From NCBI GenBank assembly GCA_944390145.1, contig CALXOY010000017.1, positions 1 to 64,000 of the forward strand: a DNA stretch of 64,000 nt. The letters run 5' to 3'. The translations under genes were made by a program, and so were the position numbers. The stretch comes from an uncultured Duodenibacillus sp. (GTDB taxonomy: Bacteria > Pseudomonadota > Gammaproteobacteria > Burkholderiales > Burkholderiaceae_F). Below the pieces are notes generated by a model. That model made no database searches. It had not been told where the DNA came from and saw only the letters and a program-made list of their open reading frames with translations. This document shows, in pieces, positions 18,087 through 26,125 of this stretch. Position 1 is the stretch's first letter; each line of letters opens with the position of its first letter.

Positions 18087-18548
18087 TTAATGTTTGTTGT
18101 GATGAGGACGGATTTCGCTTTCTTCCATCTTGTGCAGCTTGAGTGCGCGCAGCGAGGTCGTGACTTCAAGTGCAAAGTACACGGTTGAGACGACGATCAG
18201 CCCGACGCAGCACAAGAGCAGCACGTGCTTGAGGATCAGCAGGTCAAACCCGAACATGCCTTCGAGCGTGATGGAAAGCACGAGCAGACCCGAGCTTGCC
18301 GCCGAGAGCACGACAAAAAGAATGGCTTTGCGCAGCAGTTCGGCGCGGTGGTAGTTGAGAATGAGGCGCTCTTCGATGGAGGCGTCAAAGTCCGGCAGGA
18401 GACTCTGCTGACGGAGATTGGCGCGCACGAGATCGCAGGCCTGGGCGTAGCGGGCGGACATGGCCATCAGCAGCAGGCCGACGCCCGAGATGAGCGTAAT
18501 CGGCGTCAAGGCTGAGCTCAGGATGGTTGCAAAATCGATGTGCGGCAT
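18087..18548 (-). CDS. DUF2721 membrane protein (paralogue 2)
   Basis: 153 residues, three membrane segments, ending in a charged tail (HKMEESEIRPHHNKH). The frame is open to a TTG at 18596; the ATG at 18548 is chosen because MPHIDFA then aligns exactly with MNHIDFA of the downstream paralogue. A pair of small inner-membrane proteins of unknown role, probably co-transcribed and perhaps hetero-oligomeric (inference). Confidence 0.75.
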   Translation of the reverse strand: MPHIDFATILSSALTPITLISGVGLLLMAMSARYAQACDLVRANLRQQSLLPDFDASIEERLILNYHRAELLRKAILFVVLSAASSGLLVLSITLEGMFGFDLLILKHVLLLCCVGLIVVSTVYFALEVTTSLRALKLHKMEESEIRPHHNKH

Positions 18549-18608
18549 TTGAAAAGGGGAGAAAAGGTGAACGCCTTTGGCGCGCAGCTGCACCAAAGGC
18601 GGCGAATT

Positions 18609-19118
18609 CTAGGCGATTTCAGCGGGTTCGGATTCTTTGATGAAGGAGATTTCCCTGGGGGCGGCAATGCGGTGGAAGTCCTCGGTGTTGATGATGATGG
18701 AGACGTCGCGTGCACCGGCATTGAAGGCAAGCTCCTCGTAGCGGGTGAAAAGCGTGGGGTCGGCCACAAGAAGCAGCTTTTCGTGGAAGGACACGGGCGG
18801 AACGGCGCCGAGAATGCAGCCGGTCAGTTCCATGACCTCCCCGGGGCTGCACAGGCCTGCGCGCGTTGCGCCAAGCGCCTGCGCAAGCTTTTTCAGGTCG
18901 GCCTGCTGGTCGGCGGGCAGAACCGCGAGGACATACTGCTTGACGCCGTTTCCCTTGGCCATGCACACAAGCGCCTTGGCTCCCTGTCCGATTTCGGTGC
19001 CGCGCACCTTGGCGACCGATTCGCTGGAGCGGTCTCCGGCCGGATGATGCAGGACGCGGTAGCGGGCGCGGCCGGCGTCGAATTTTTCACAGAGTTTTTC
19101 GAGAACGTTTTCAACCAT
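18609..19118 (-). CDS. YbaK/ProX-type aminoacyl-tRNA deacylase
   Basis: 169 residues from ATG 19118 (a TTG at 19148 is the alternative). The YbaK/EbsC fold is suggested by KALVCMAKGNGVKQYVLAVLP and by GCILGAVPPVSFHEKLLLVAD near the C-terminus, the family glycine/proline substrate loop. Members hydrolyse mischarged aminoacyl-tRNAs in trans. The exact mischarged substrate (Cys- or Ala-tRNA-Pro or others) cannot be assigned. It is divergent from yqgF. Confidence 0.78.
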   Translation of the reverse strand: MVENVLEKLCEKFDAGRARYRVLHHPAGDRSSESVAKVRGTEIGQGAKALVCMAKGNGVKQYVLAVLPADQQADLKKLAQALGATRAGLCSPGEVMELTGCILGAVPPVSFHEKLLLVADPTLFTRYEELAFNAGARDVSIIINTEDFHRIAAPREISFIKESEPAEIA

Positions 19119-19272
19119 GGCGACTGTCCGGAAAATGAAGAGTGACAAAAGGCAGTGGCATCATAGTCCCGCCCGGTGCCGAATTTGATGCGCCGGACGG
19201 TTTGAGGACCCGGACGCTGGCTAGAATTGGTACTTTCCTGGCTGCGTGCCTTCAGCGGCATTGAACGAAAAG

Positions 19273-19707
19273 ATGGTGGAAGGGATCGTTTTAGGATTTG
19301 ACTTTGGCGAAAAGCGCATCGGCGTGGCGGTGGGGGCCACCCTCTCGGCCTCGGCACGCCCGCTTCTCATCATCGATGCCGCCAAAGGGCGCGAAGCGAA
19401 GTGGCAGGCTGTGGCCGGACTCATTGCCGAGTGGCAGCCTGCGGCGCTTGTTGTGGGGCTGCCCACGCGCCGCGACGGCACGGGGGAACCCGCAACGTTC
19501 ATGGCGCTGAACTTTGCAAAACGCCTGTACGGGCGCTTTCGCCTTCCCGTTTTCATGACGGACGAACGCTTTTCCTCGGTTGTCGTGGAGGAGGCCGGAA
19601 AGGCGTTTGACGACAAGTCGGCGGCGGTGATCCTGCAGCAGTGGTTTGACGAGGGCTGTCCGGAAATGACGCCCGCAGCGGTTCAAATAGCAGAAGGTGG
19701 TTCATGA
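19273..19707 (+). CDS. ruvX: YqgF/RuvX family RNase H-fold nuclease
   Basis: 144 residues. The RNase H-fold motifs are LGFDFGEKRIGVAVG, VVGLPTRRDGTG and MTDERFSSVVVEEAG, as in YqgF proteins, which have been linked to 16S rRNA maturation and Holliday junction resolution. ATG 19273 puts the first strand at the usual distance; GTG 19246 is an alternative. The 3' end overlaps the plsC-like gene by ATGA. Confidence 0.85.
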   Translation: MVEGIVLGFDFGEKRIGVAVGATLSASARPLLIIDAAKGREAKWQAVAGLIAEWQPAALVVGLPTRRDGTGEPATFMALNFAKRLYGRFRLPVFMTDERFSSVVVEEAGKAFDDKSAAVILQQWFDEGCPEMTPAAVQIAEGGS

Positions 19708-20534
19708 ATGCACTGATTGGAGCAGCGCGCTTTGTGCTGGTGTTTGTCTACGTCGTGTGCTGCTTTGTGATCATTTTTGGCGTTTTCCCCTTTTCGAGTC
19801 CTGAAGCAAAGGGCCGGGTCATCCGCCGGTGGTCGGCAAGAATCCTGCGCTGGCTGGGCGTCAAGCTCGACGTGGTGGGCGCCTACGAGGGTGACGCGCG
19901 TGTTCGCGACAGCGGCAGAACCCCCGGATCGGTCGGCAGGCTCATTGTCTGCAACCATATTTCGTTTCTCGACATTTTTGCGCTCAACAGCGTGTTTCCG
20001 TCGGCTTTCGTCGCCAAGGCCGAGATCGCCCGCTGGCCGGTCTTCGGCTTTATTGCCAGTTCGGTCGACACGGTTTTCATTGAGCGCGGCAACCGCAAGT
20101 CGCTCATTCAGACGGCTGAGGCAATGGCCAGGGCTTTGCAGGAAGGGCGCAATCTTTTGATGTTCCCGGAAGGGACGACCTCCGACGGTCTTGCGCTCAA
20201 GAAGCTGCACGGCAATCTCATGGAGGGCGCCGTGCGCCAGCACGCCGAGGTGATTCCCGTGGTGCTGCGCTACAAAAGCGGTGGAAACATCACGACGACG
20301 CCGGCCTATGTGGGCGACGTCGGGCTTTTCGAGTGCCTCTGGAAGGTGGTGACAATGGACGACCTGCATCTGGAGGTGCATATCCTTCAGCCGCGCTTTG
20401 GTGAAAACCGCCACGACCTCTGCCGTGAGGTGAGCGCGGACATGTGCCGGGTGATCGGCTGCGACGATCCGCTTGCCGAGCAGCCGCGTCCAATTCCAAT
20501 GTCGGCGGCAGACATTCAGAAGGCGCAGGCGTGA
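19704..20534 (+). CDS. PlsC-family 1-acyl-sn-glycerol-3-phosphate acyltransferase
   Basis: 276 residues with an N-terminal membrane segment (ALIGAARFVLVFVYVVCCF). The acyltransferase block I NHISFLDI (HX4D) and block III FPEGTTSDG are present. It acylates lysophosphatidate or a related lysolipid at the inner membrane. It is coupled to yqgF (4-nt overlap) and to the thioesterase (1-nt overlap). It is distinct from the shorter acyltransferase in the aryl polyene operon. Confidence 0.83.
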   Translation: MNALIGAARFVLVFVYVVCCFVIIFGVFPFSSPEAKGRVIRRWSARILRWLGVKLDVVGAYEGDARVRDSGRTPGSVGRLIVCNHISFLDIFALNSVFPSAFVAKAEIARWPVFGFIASSVDTVFIERGNRKSLIQTAEAMARALQEGRNLLMFPEGTTSDGLALKKLHGNLMEGAVRQHAEVIPVVLRYKSGGNITTTPAYVGDVGLFECLWKVVTMDDLHLEVHILQPRFGENRHDLCREVSADMCRVIGCDDPLAEQPRPIPMSAADIQKAQA

Positions 20535-21025
20535 TGTTTGACGGAATTGCAAAAATCGAGCGCGTGGTTGCGGCCGACGATCTCGACGAACTCAATCACG
20601 TCAACAACGTGGTTTATATGCGCTGGATGGAGCAGGCCGCACGCGAAGGCAGTGCGATGGCGGGCTGGCCCACCGAGCGCTACTTCAAAGAGGCGCATGG
20701 CGTCTGGGTTGTGCGCAAGCACTGGATTGAGTATCTGCGCGACTGCCGGCTTGGCGACACGGTGGAGATCTACACCTGGGTGCAGGAATTTCATTTCAGC
20801 ATGAGCCTTCGCCGGTATGCGATGAAGGTCAACGGAAAGCTTTGTTGCGTTGCCGCAACGGAATGGGTCTATATCGATTTGAAGACCCGACGTGCAAGCG
20901 AACTGCCGCAGGCGCTGGTTTCCTGCTTTCAGATCATCCCCAATGACGATCCGCGGCTTAAGGCGCTCGGCATTTCCCGTCCGATCCGCTATCTTCCGGC
21001 GGCCATGCGCGCCGGGCAGGATTGA
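20534..21025 (+). CDS. 4HBT (YbgC/FcbC-like) acyl-CoA thioesterase
   Basis: 163 residues from ATG 20534, whose A is the last base of the preceding TGA. Hotdog-fold thioesterase with the catalytic-type stretch DLDELNHVNNVVYMRWMEQA (Asp/Asn-His region) and the central helix typical of YbgC. It is adjacent to an acyltransferase, so it may act in acyl-chain turnover. Aryl polyene clusters normally contain a similar thioesterase that is missing from the cluster at 50-61 kb; this gene could supply it, but nothing here proves that. Confidence 0.78.
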   Translation: MFDGIAKIERVVAADDLDELNHVNNVVYMRWMEQAAREGSAMAGWPTERYFKEAHGVWVVRKHWIEYLRDCRLGDTVEIYTWVQEFHFSMSLRRYAMKVNGKLCCVAATEWVYIDLKTRRASELPQALVSCFQIIPNDDPRLKALGISRPIRYLPAAMRAGQD

Positions 21026-21076
21026 GGCTGGAAACCGCCGGCTTCGCGCGGGTTGCAATTGTTTAAAAAGAACCTC

Positions 21077-21104
21077 TTGAACACGTTTGAATTCGTGAGA
21101 TAAT
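21077..21104 (+). promoter_or_regulatory. Sigma-70-type promoter for the mla operon
   Basis: TTGAAC at 21077-21082 and GATAAT at 21099-21104 with a 16-bp spacer. The predicted transcript starts near 21111, about 60 nt before mlaF. Confidence 0.7.
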
Positions 21105-21136
21105 CAACGAAGTCTTGTGTGGATGAACGAGAGTTC

Positions 21137-21160
21137 AGGAGCCGTTTGCGCTCCTTTTTT
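21137..21160 (+). terminator. Terminator-like hairpin in the mlaF leader
   Basis: AGGAGC, a 7-nt loop, GCTCCT, then TTTTT. It lies between the promoter at 21077 and the ATG of mlaF at 21174. It may end the upstream acyltransferase/thioesterase message and/or attenuate mla transcription. Confidence 0.65.
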
Positions 21161-21173
21161 CAGCTTGTCAGAT

Positions 21174-21983
21174 ATGTCTTTGCCGGATCCTTTTTTAAGC
21201 ATTGAGGATGTGACTTTCAGTTACGGCAACAGCCGTGTGATCCTCAACGACGTCACGCTCACTTTCGGCCGCGGTCAGGTCGTGGCCATCATGGGCGGAT
21301 CGGGCATGGGCAAGACGACGCTCTTGAAGCTGATCGGCGGATTGATCCGGCCGCAGAAGGGAAAGATTCTTTTTCAGAACACGGACATCGCCTCGGCCGA
21401 TACGGCCGCGCTTTACCGCGTGCGCCGCAAGATGGGGATGCTCTTTCAGTTCGGCGCGCTTTTCACCGACATGTCGGTGTTCGAAAACGTGGCCTTCCCC
21501 CTGCGCGAACAGACCGATTTTGATGAAGAGATGATCCGCGACCTGGTGCTCATGAAGCTTGACGCCGTGGGTTTGCGCGGCGCCGCGGATCTGATGCCGA
21601 GCGCCATTTCGGGCGGCATGGCCCGCCGCGTGGCGCTCGCGCGCGCCGTTGCGCTTGATCCGGAGCTCATCATGTATGACGAGCCCTTTGCCGGCCTTGA
21701 TCCGATCTCGATGGGCATCACGGCCCAGCTGATCCGCAAGCTTTCCGATGCGCTCGGCGCCACATCGATCATTGTGACGCACGATGTCGCCGAGACATTT
21801 GCCATCACCGACTACGTCTACATGGTCAACGCCGGAAGAATCGCCGCCCACGGCACCCCGGAAGAGCTGACGGCTTCCACCGATCCCTATGTCAAGCAGT
21901 TCCTGCAGGGGCTGCCCGACGGCCCGGTCGCGTTTCATTATCCGGCCCGGTCGGCAGCCGAAGAATTCGGAGTGCGCGTATGA
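21174..21983 (+). CDS. mlaF: Phospholipid-transport ABC ATPase MlaF
   Basis: 269 residues. Walker A GGSGMGKTT, Q-loop FQFGALFTDMSV, the unusual signature SGGMARRVALARA typical of MlaF, Walker B LIMYDEPFAGLDP, and switch His in IVTHDVAET. With MlaE, MlaD and MlaB it forms the inner-membrane complex that moves phospholipids between the outer and inner membranes. ATG 21174 is preferred; in-frame GTG 21117 and ATG 21123 would put the leader hairpin inside the coding region. First gene of mlaFEDACB. Confidence 0.92.
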   Translation: MSLPDPFLSIEDVTFSYGNSRVILNDVTLTFGRGQVVAIMGGSGMGKTTLLKLIGGLIRPQKGKILFQNTDIASADTAALYRVRRKMGMLFQFGALFTDMSVFENVAFPLREQTDFDEEMIRDLVLMKLDAVGLRGAADLMPSAISGGMARRVALARAVALDPELIMYDEPFAGLDPISMGITAQLIRKLSDALGATSIIVTHDVAETFAITDYVYMVNAGRIAAHGTPEELTASTDPYVKQFLQGLPDGPVAFHYPARSAAEEFGVRV

Positions 21984-22765
21984 ATCTGTTGGTGCGCTTT
22001 TTGTGCTGGCTCGGACGCTACTGCATCCGTCAAGTCCGGGCGGTGGGGCGTCTCGCGCTTTTCTCGCTTCAGGTGTTTCGCTGCATCCCGGGGGCGCTCA
22101 CGCGGTTTTATCTGATTGCGCAGCAGACGCACTTCATCGGCAACTATTCGTTGTCCATCATTGCCGTCTCGGGCCTTTTTGTGGGCTTCGTGCTGGGTCT
22201 GCAGGGCTACTACGTGCTCGTGCGCTACGGCAGCGATCAGGCGCTCGGCGTGCTGGTGGCGCTGTCGCTGATGCGTGAACTCGGGCCGGTGGTGGCGGCG
22301 CTGCTTTTTGCCGGACGCGCGGGAACGTCGCTGACAGCGGAAATCGGCCTCATGCGCTCGGGCGAGCAGCTTGCCGCCATGGAGATGATGGGCGTGGATC
22401 CGATCCGGCGCATCATCGCCCCGCGCTTTCTCGGTGCGGTGATCTCGATGCCCGTGCTCGCCATCATTTTCTCGGCCGTCGGCATCATTGGCGCTTGGAT
22501 TGTCGGCGTCGGGCTGATTGGAACCGACAACGGCGCCTTCTGGTCGCAGATGCAGGACGGCGTGGACTTTTTCTCGGATGTGGTCAACGGCGTGATCAAG
22601 AGCATTGCCTTTGGCGTCGCCGTCGGCTTGATTGCGCTGTTTCAGGGGTACATTGCCCGGCCGACCCCCGAGGGGGTTTCGCAGGCGACCACCCGCACGG
22701 TTGTGGTGAGTTCGCTTTTGGTGCTCGGGCTTGACTTCATCATGACGGCGTTTATGTTCTCTTGA
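21980..22765 (+). CDS. mlaE: Phospholipid-transport permease MlaE
   Basis: 261 residues, the usual size, with about five membrane segments and the conserved region LVALSLMRELGPVVAALLFAG and RAGTSLTAEIGLMR. It overlaps mlaF by ATGA. It is the permease dimer of the MlaFEDB complex. Confidence 0.92.
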   Translation: MNLLVRFLCWLGRYCIRQVRAVGRLALFSLQVFRCIPGALTRFYLIAQQTHFIGNYSLSIIAVSGLFVGFVLGLQGYYVLVRYGSDQALGVLVALSLMRELGPVVAALLFAGRAGTSLTAEIGLMRSGEQLAAMEMMGVDPIRRIIAPRFLGAVISMPVLAIIFSAVGIIGAWIVGVGLIGTDNGAFWSQMQDGVDFFSDVVNGVIKSIAFGVAVGLIALFQGYIARPTPEGVSQATTRTVVVSSLLVLGLDFIMTAFMFS

Positions 22766-22802
22766 TGGAGATGCGTTTTTTCCACGAATTTTGGTGAAGG
22801 CT

Positions 22803-23273
22803 ATGGAACGCAAGACAGTGGAATTTTGTGTGGGGCTCTTCGTGCTGCTGGGGTTTCTCGCCCTGCTTTTTGTGTCGCTGCAGGCGGCCAACTTAAGCAC
22901 CTTCAGCTTCAATGCGAAGACCTATGAGCTCAACGCGAACTTTGACAACATCGGCGGTCTCAAGCCGCGTGCGCCGGTTAAAAGCGCCGGCGTCGTGGTT
23001 GGGCGCGTCAAGAGCATCAACTTTGATCAGTCGACCTTCCAGGCGCATGTGGTGCTTACGATCGATGCGGGCTACAAGTTCCCCGCCGACAGCTCCGCGC
23101 AGATTCTCACGAGCGGTCTTCTCGGCGAACAGTACATCGGGATTTCCGCGGGCGGCGCCGATGAAGACATGACGCCGGGCGCGCGCTTTGAGCAGACGCA
23201 GTCGGCCGTGGTGCTCGAAAACCTGATCAGCCAGTTCATGCTGCAGTTTGCTGAAAAGGGACCGTCCGATTAA
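22803..23273 (+). CDS. mlaD: MCE-domain protein MlaD
   Basis: 156 residues: an N-terminal membrane anchor (FCVGLFVLLGFLALLFVSL) followed by one MCE domain (NIGGLKPRAPVKSAGVVVGRV ... GLLGEQYIGIS) in the periplasm. The domain hexamerises and passes lipid to MlaC. ATG 22803 starts at the family MERKTVEF; upstream TTG/GTG codons at 22791-22794 are alternatives. The tail is short compared with E. coli (183 residues). Confidence 0.9.
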   Translation: MERKTVEFCVGLFVLLGFLALLFVSLQAANLSTFSFNAKTYELNANFDNIGGLKPRAPVKSAGVVVGRVKSINFDQSTFQAHVVLTIDAGYKFPADSSAQILTSGLLGEQYIGISAGGADEDMTPGARFEQTQSAVVLENLISQFMLQFAEKGPSD

Positions 23274-23341
23274 ACGTACGTTTTTAAGCTTGCGGCCTGT
23301 GCGCCGCAGCTGTGGATAAAAATAAGAATTTAAAAACAACG

Positions 23342-24127
23342 ATGAAAACCCTGCAAAAGATTCTTCTGGGCCTGGCCGCGGCGGCAGCTTTGAGCGGCTG
23401 TGTTTCCGTGCCTGACAATGCCGGTGAGGATCCGTCCGATCCGTGGGAGAAGTTGAACCGCAACACGTTTGCGTTCAACCAAAAGATGGATACCTATGTG
23501 CTGCGGCCGATCGCCAAGGGCTACGAATTCGTCGTGCCCGAATATGTGCGCAGCCGCATCGGCAACATCTATGTCAACCTGGGAGAGCCGTCCAACGCCA
23601 TCAACAATGCGCTGCAGGGCAAGGGCGAGAGTGCGCTGGTGAGCCTCTTTCGCTTGATGATCAACACAACGCTCGGCCTGGGCGGCATGTATGACGTGGC
23701 GGGGGCGGCCGCCAACCAGCCGGTGCGCAAGGAGGACTTCGGTCAGACGCTTGCCGTGTGGGGCGTGGGCAGCGGCCCGTATTTCGTCATTCCGTTTTTG
23801 GGCCCGTCGACAGTGCGCGACACCGGCAGCCTTGCCGTCGACTACGTGACGGCTCCGCAGACCTGGCTGGACGGCGGATGGGTTGAGTGGGGCGCCTGGG
23901 GCGTGCTCGCTGTGGATTACCGGTTGCGCATGATGCCGGCGACGGATCTCTTAAAGGGAGCCATCGACCCGTACCTGATGGCGCGCGAAGCCTATCTGGG
24001 CAACCGCCGCAACGCCATCTACGACGGCAATCCGCCTCTCGAAGACTTCCCGGAAGACGAGTTTGAGGACGAATATGACGACGGGGATCAGGCGCAGCAG
24101 CCGGATGCCGAGTCAAAGGAGCAGTAA
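23342..24127 (+). CDS. mlaA: Outer-membrane lipoprotein MlaA (VacJ)
   Basis: 261 residues from ATG 23342. Signal peptide with lipobox LSGC (Cys20), then the MlaA core DPWEKLNRNTFAFN, VNLGEPSNAINNALQGK, DFGQTLAVWGVGSGPY and PFLGPSTVRD. The tail is strongly acidic (Asp/Glu-rich after about residue 225). MlaA forms the ring that removes outer-leaflet phospholipids; having mlaA inside the mla operon is a betaproteobacterial trait, unlike E. coli. Confidence 0.92.
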   Translation: MKTLQKILLGLAAAAALSGCVSVPDNAGEDPSDPWEKLNRNTFAFNQKMDTYVLRPIAKGYEFVVPEYVRSRIGNIYVNLGEPSNAINNALQGKGESALVSLFRLMINTTLGLGGMYDVAGAAANQPVRKEDFGQTLAVWGVGSGPYFVIPFLGPSTVRDTGSLAVDYVTAPQTWLDGGWVEWGAWGVLAVDYRLRMMPATDLLKGAIDPYLMAREAYLGNRRNAIYDGNPPLEDFPEDEFEDEYDDGDQAQQPDAESKEQ

Positions 24128-24130
24128 CCG

Positions 24131-24871
24131 ATGATGAATGTGAAGTTTGCAAGACGGCGCTTGCTGGCCTCTGCGGGCGCCGCAGTGTTGTTGGGCAGCG
24201 CCGCGGTGCGTGCGCTTGCTGCGGCAAGCGCGAAGGATGACTCGCCCGATCAGTGGGTGGTTGACCTCTGCAACAAGATTCTTGAGGACATCCGCAACGA
24301 CTCCCAGCTCAGCAAGGCCGATCCGGCGCGCGTGCAGCGCTTTGTCGATGAGCAGGTGATGCCGGTGGTCGACTTCGAGCGCATGACACGCACGGCGGTC
24401 GGCCCCAAGTGGCGTCAGGCGAGCCCCGAGCAGCGCAAGGAGTTGATGGCTTTGTTTCGCGAGCAGCTCATCCGCGTCTATTCCGGGGCCCTGGCCACGG
24501 TGAAGGATCAGTCGGTGAAGCTTGCGCCCAACCGCGTCAAGCCCACCAAGACCGACGCTATTGTGCGCACGCTGCTCGTTTCGCCCGGCAAGCCAGATAC
24601 GCGCATCAACTACCGCCTGAAGAAGACAAAGGGCGAGTGGTGCATCATTGACGTCGACGTCGAAGGCATCTGGATTGTGGACAACTACCGCACCCAGTTT
24701 TCAAGCGTGGCCAACCAGTCCGGCATTGACGGCCTGATCAAGACCATGCGGGAAAAGAACGAGCAGGCGGCTCAAAATGCGTCTAAGTGCGGAAAAAATC
24801 ACCCGCGGCAATGCCGTTTCCGTCAAGAAGGCGGTGCTGGCGGCAGCGGCCGGGGGCGACGCCGAACTTGA
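24131..24871 (+). CDS. mlaC: Periplasmic phospholipid-binding protein MlaC
   Basis: 246 residues. Signal sequence ARRRLLASAGAAVLLGSAA has a consecutive-arginine, Tat-like n-region and an Arg near its end. The mature part shows the MlaC/Ttg2D fold (DFERMTRTAVGPKWRQASP, LFREQLIRVYSGAL, WCIIDVDVEGIWIVDNYR). It shuttles lipid between MlaA and MlaFEDB. The normal C-terminus is reached near residue 215 (MREKNEQAAQNA); the last 30 residues are Gly/Arg-rich, overlap mlaB by 95 nt, and may result from a small indel. Confidence 0.88.
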   Translation: MMNVKFARRRLLASAGAAVLLGSAAVRALAAASAKDDSPDQWVVDLCNKILEDIRNDSQLSKADPARVQRFVDEQVMPVVDFERMTRTAVGPKWRQASPEQRKELMALFREQLIRVYSGALATVKDQSVKLAPNRVKPTKTDAIVRTLLVSPGKPDTRINYRLKKTKGEWCIIDVDVEGIWIVDNYRTQFSSVANQSGIDGLIKTMREKNEQAAQNASKCGKNHPRQCRFRQEGGAGGSGRGRRRT

Positions 24872-25046
24872 TCTCAGCTGCGTGCACAGCGTGGATTCGA
24901 CCTCGGTGTCGATACTGCTTTCCTGGGTGCGCGTTCTGCAGGCCAAGGGAGTGAAGCCGCACATTACGGGCGTGCCCGACAAGATGCGCTCCCTGATGCG
25001 GCTTTACGGCGTCGAGAGGCTTCTTGCCGGCTGCTTCGCGTCGTAA
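24777..25046 (+). CDS. mlaB: STAS-domain protein MlaB
   Basis: 89-residue STAS domain (AELDLSCVHSVDSTSVSILL), the small cytoplasmic subunit that binds and stabilises MlaF. It starts inside the end of the mlaC frame. Last gene of the mla operon, followed 35 nt later by the promoter of tRNA-Met. Confidence 0.85.
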   Translation: MRLSAEKITRGNAVSVKKAVLAAAAGGDAELDLSCVHSVDSTSVSILLSWVRVLQAKGVKPHITGVPDKMRSLMRLYGVERLLAGCFAS

Positions 25047-25080
25047 GGGGTTGGAAGGGGAAAATTTTTCCGCCGGCCTC

Positions 25081-25109
25081 TTGACAAGTCGGAGAGCCTT
25101 TGAAATAAT
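25081..25109 (+). promoter_or_regulatory. Promoter of tRNA-Met
   Basis: A perfect TTGACA at 25081-25086, a 17-bp spacer, and AATAAT at 25104-25109, placed 12 nt before the tRNA. Confidence 0.8.
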
Positions 25110-25120
25110 GCCGCTCTCAC

Positions 25121-25197
25121 GGCGCATTAGCTCAGTCGGTTAGAGCAGAGGAATCATAATCCTTGTGTCCGCGGTTCGAGTCCGTGATGCGCCACCA
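25121..25197 (+). tRNA. tRNA-Met (CAT)
   Basis: 77 nt including an encoded CCA. The acceptor GGCGCAT pairs with ATGCGCC, the D-loop is AGTCGGTTA, the anticodon loop ATCATAA carries CAT, and the T-arm has a TTCGAGT loop. The body resembles betaproteobacterial elongator tRNA-Met rather than the initiator. An Ile2 tRNA (lysidine-modified CAT) is the alternative. Confidence 0.92.
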
Positions 25198-25232
25198 AAT
25201 TCCTTCTCATCAAGCGGCGGCTTGGTGAGGTG

Positions 25233-25272
25233 AAAACCGCGAAGCGCCTTGTCCGGAGCTCGCGGTTTTTTT
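25233..25272 (+). terminator. Terminator after tRNA-Met
   Basis: AAAACCGCG pairs with CGCGGTTTT around a 19-nt loop that itself contains AGC/GCT pairing, and ends in TTTTTTT. Confidence 0.82.
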
Positions 25273-25412
25273 GCGTCTGCCGCCTGATGCCCTCCCCGGC
25301 GGCAAACCGCTGAAAATCCTCGTTCGACATGCCGCGATCCTGCGATAATGAGCATCTGCGGCTTTTTGTTTTTGTTTCACGGATGATGCATCCGATTTCG
25401 AGAGGATGGACG

Positions 25413-25790
25413 ATGGCTGATCACGAAATGGTTTCCGATCAGATGCCCGATCACGACGTCTCGGGCGTGCTGACCGCCCTTGCTGATGTGATTGATTCCC
25501 GCAGGGGCGGCAACCCTCAGAAAAGCTACGTGGCCAAGCTCTTTTCCAAGGCTCCCGACGGCGTCTTGAAAAAGATCGGGGAAGAGGCCGTGGAATGCGT
25601 GATGGCCGCCAAGGACGAAAGCAAAAAGGACATCATTTACGAGACGGCGGATTTGTGGTTTCACAGCCTGGTCATGCTTGCACAGTACGGGTTGCGTCCG
25701 GAGCATGTGCTCGCTGAACTCGAGCGCCGCGAAGGCTTGAGCGGGCTTGAAGAGAAGCGCCGTCGTTTTAAAGCGCCTGAAGAGGGATAA
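25413..25790 (+). CDS. hisE: Phosphoribosyl-ATP pyrophosphatase HisE
   Basis: 125 residues, MazG-like all-alpha fold. The conserved parts are [30 protein letters not shown] and [19 protein letters not shown], holding the Glu/Asp metal ligands. It hydrolyses phosphoribosyl-ATP in histidine synthesis. ATG 25413 is set by the upstream GAGAGGA; the frame is open to 25329. No other his gene is in the window, although hisE normally ends a his operon at this position in related bacteria. Confidence 0.88.
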   Translation: MADHEMVSDQMPDHDVSGVLTALADVIDSRRGGNPQKSYVAKLFSKAPDGVLKKIGEEAVECVMAAKDESKKDIIYETADLWFHSLVMLAQYGLRPEHVLAELERREGLSGLEEKRRRFKAPEEG

Positions 25791-25792
25791 AA

Positions 25793-26125
25793 ATGGCTGA
25801 TTGTATTTTCTGCAAGATTGCTAGCCGGGAGATTGCCTCGCCGCTCATTTATGAGGACGAGGATGTGGTCGCCTTCAACGACATCAACCCGAAGGCTCCG
25901 GTGCATTTTCTGATCATTCCGAAGAAGCATATCGTCTCGCTTGCCGAGGCCGGTCCCGAAGACGCCGCACTTCTGGGTAAAATGATCAACCTTGTTCCTG
26001 TTCTGGCAAAGAAGATGGGCTGCGAAGGCGGCTTCAGGACAGTGATCAATACAGGACGCGACGGCGGCCAGGAAGTACCGCACCTGCATATTCATGTTTT
26101 AGGCGGTCCCCAGCCGTGGAAGTAA
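25793..26125 (+). CDS. hinT: HIT-family nucleotide hydrolase HinT
   Basis: 110 residues with the histidine triad HLHIHVLGG and N-terminal [11 protein letters not shown]. HinT-type purine nucleoside phosphoramidase. Two nt after hisE, with GAGGGA as ribosome site at the hisE stop, so co-transcribed with it. Confidence 0.9.
   Translation: MADCIFCKIASREIASPLIYEDEDVVAFNDINPKAPVHFLIIPKKHIVSLAEAGPEDAALLGKMINLVPVLAKKMGCEGGFRTVINTGRDGGQEVPHLHIHVLGGPQPWK

Noticed and set aside
19202..19227. Promoter TTGAGG...TAGAAT before yqgF
   Set aside because: The spacer is only 14 bp, too short for a normal sigma-70 promoter, and no better -35 was found.
25140..25355. 71-codon minus-strand frame over tRNA-Met
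   Set aside because: It overlaps the tRNA and its terminator and has no family features.
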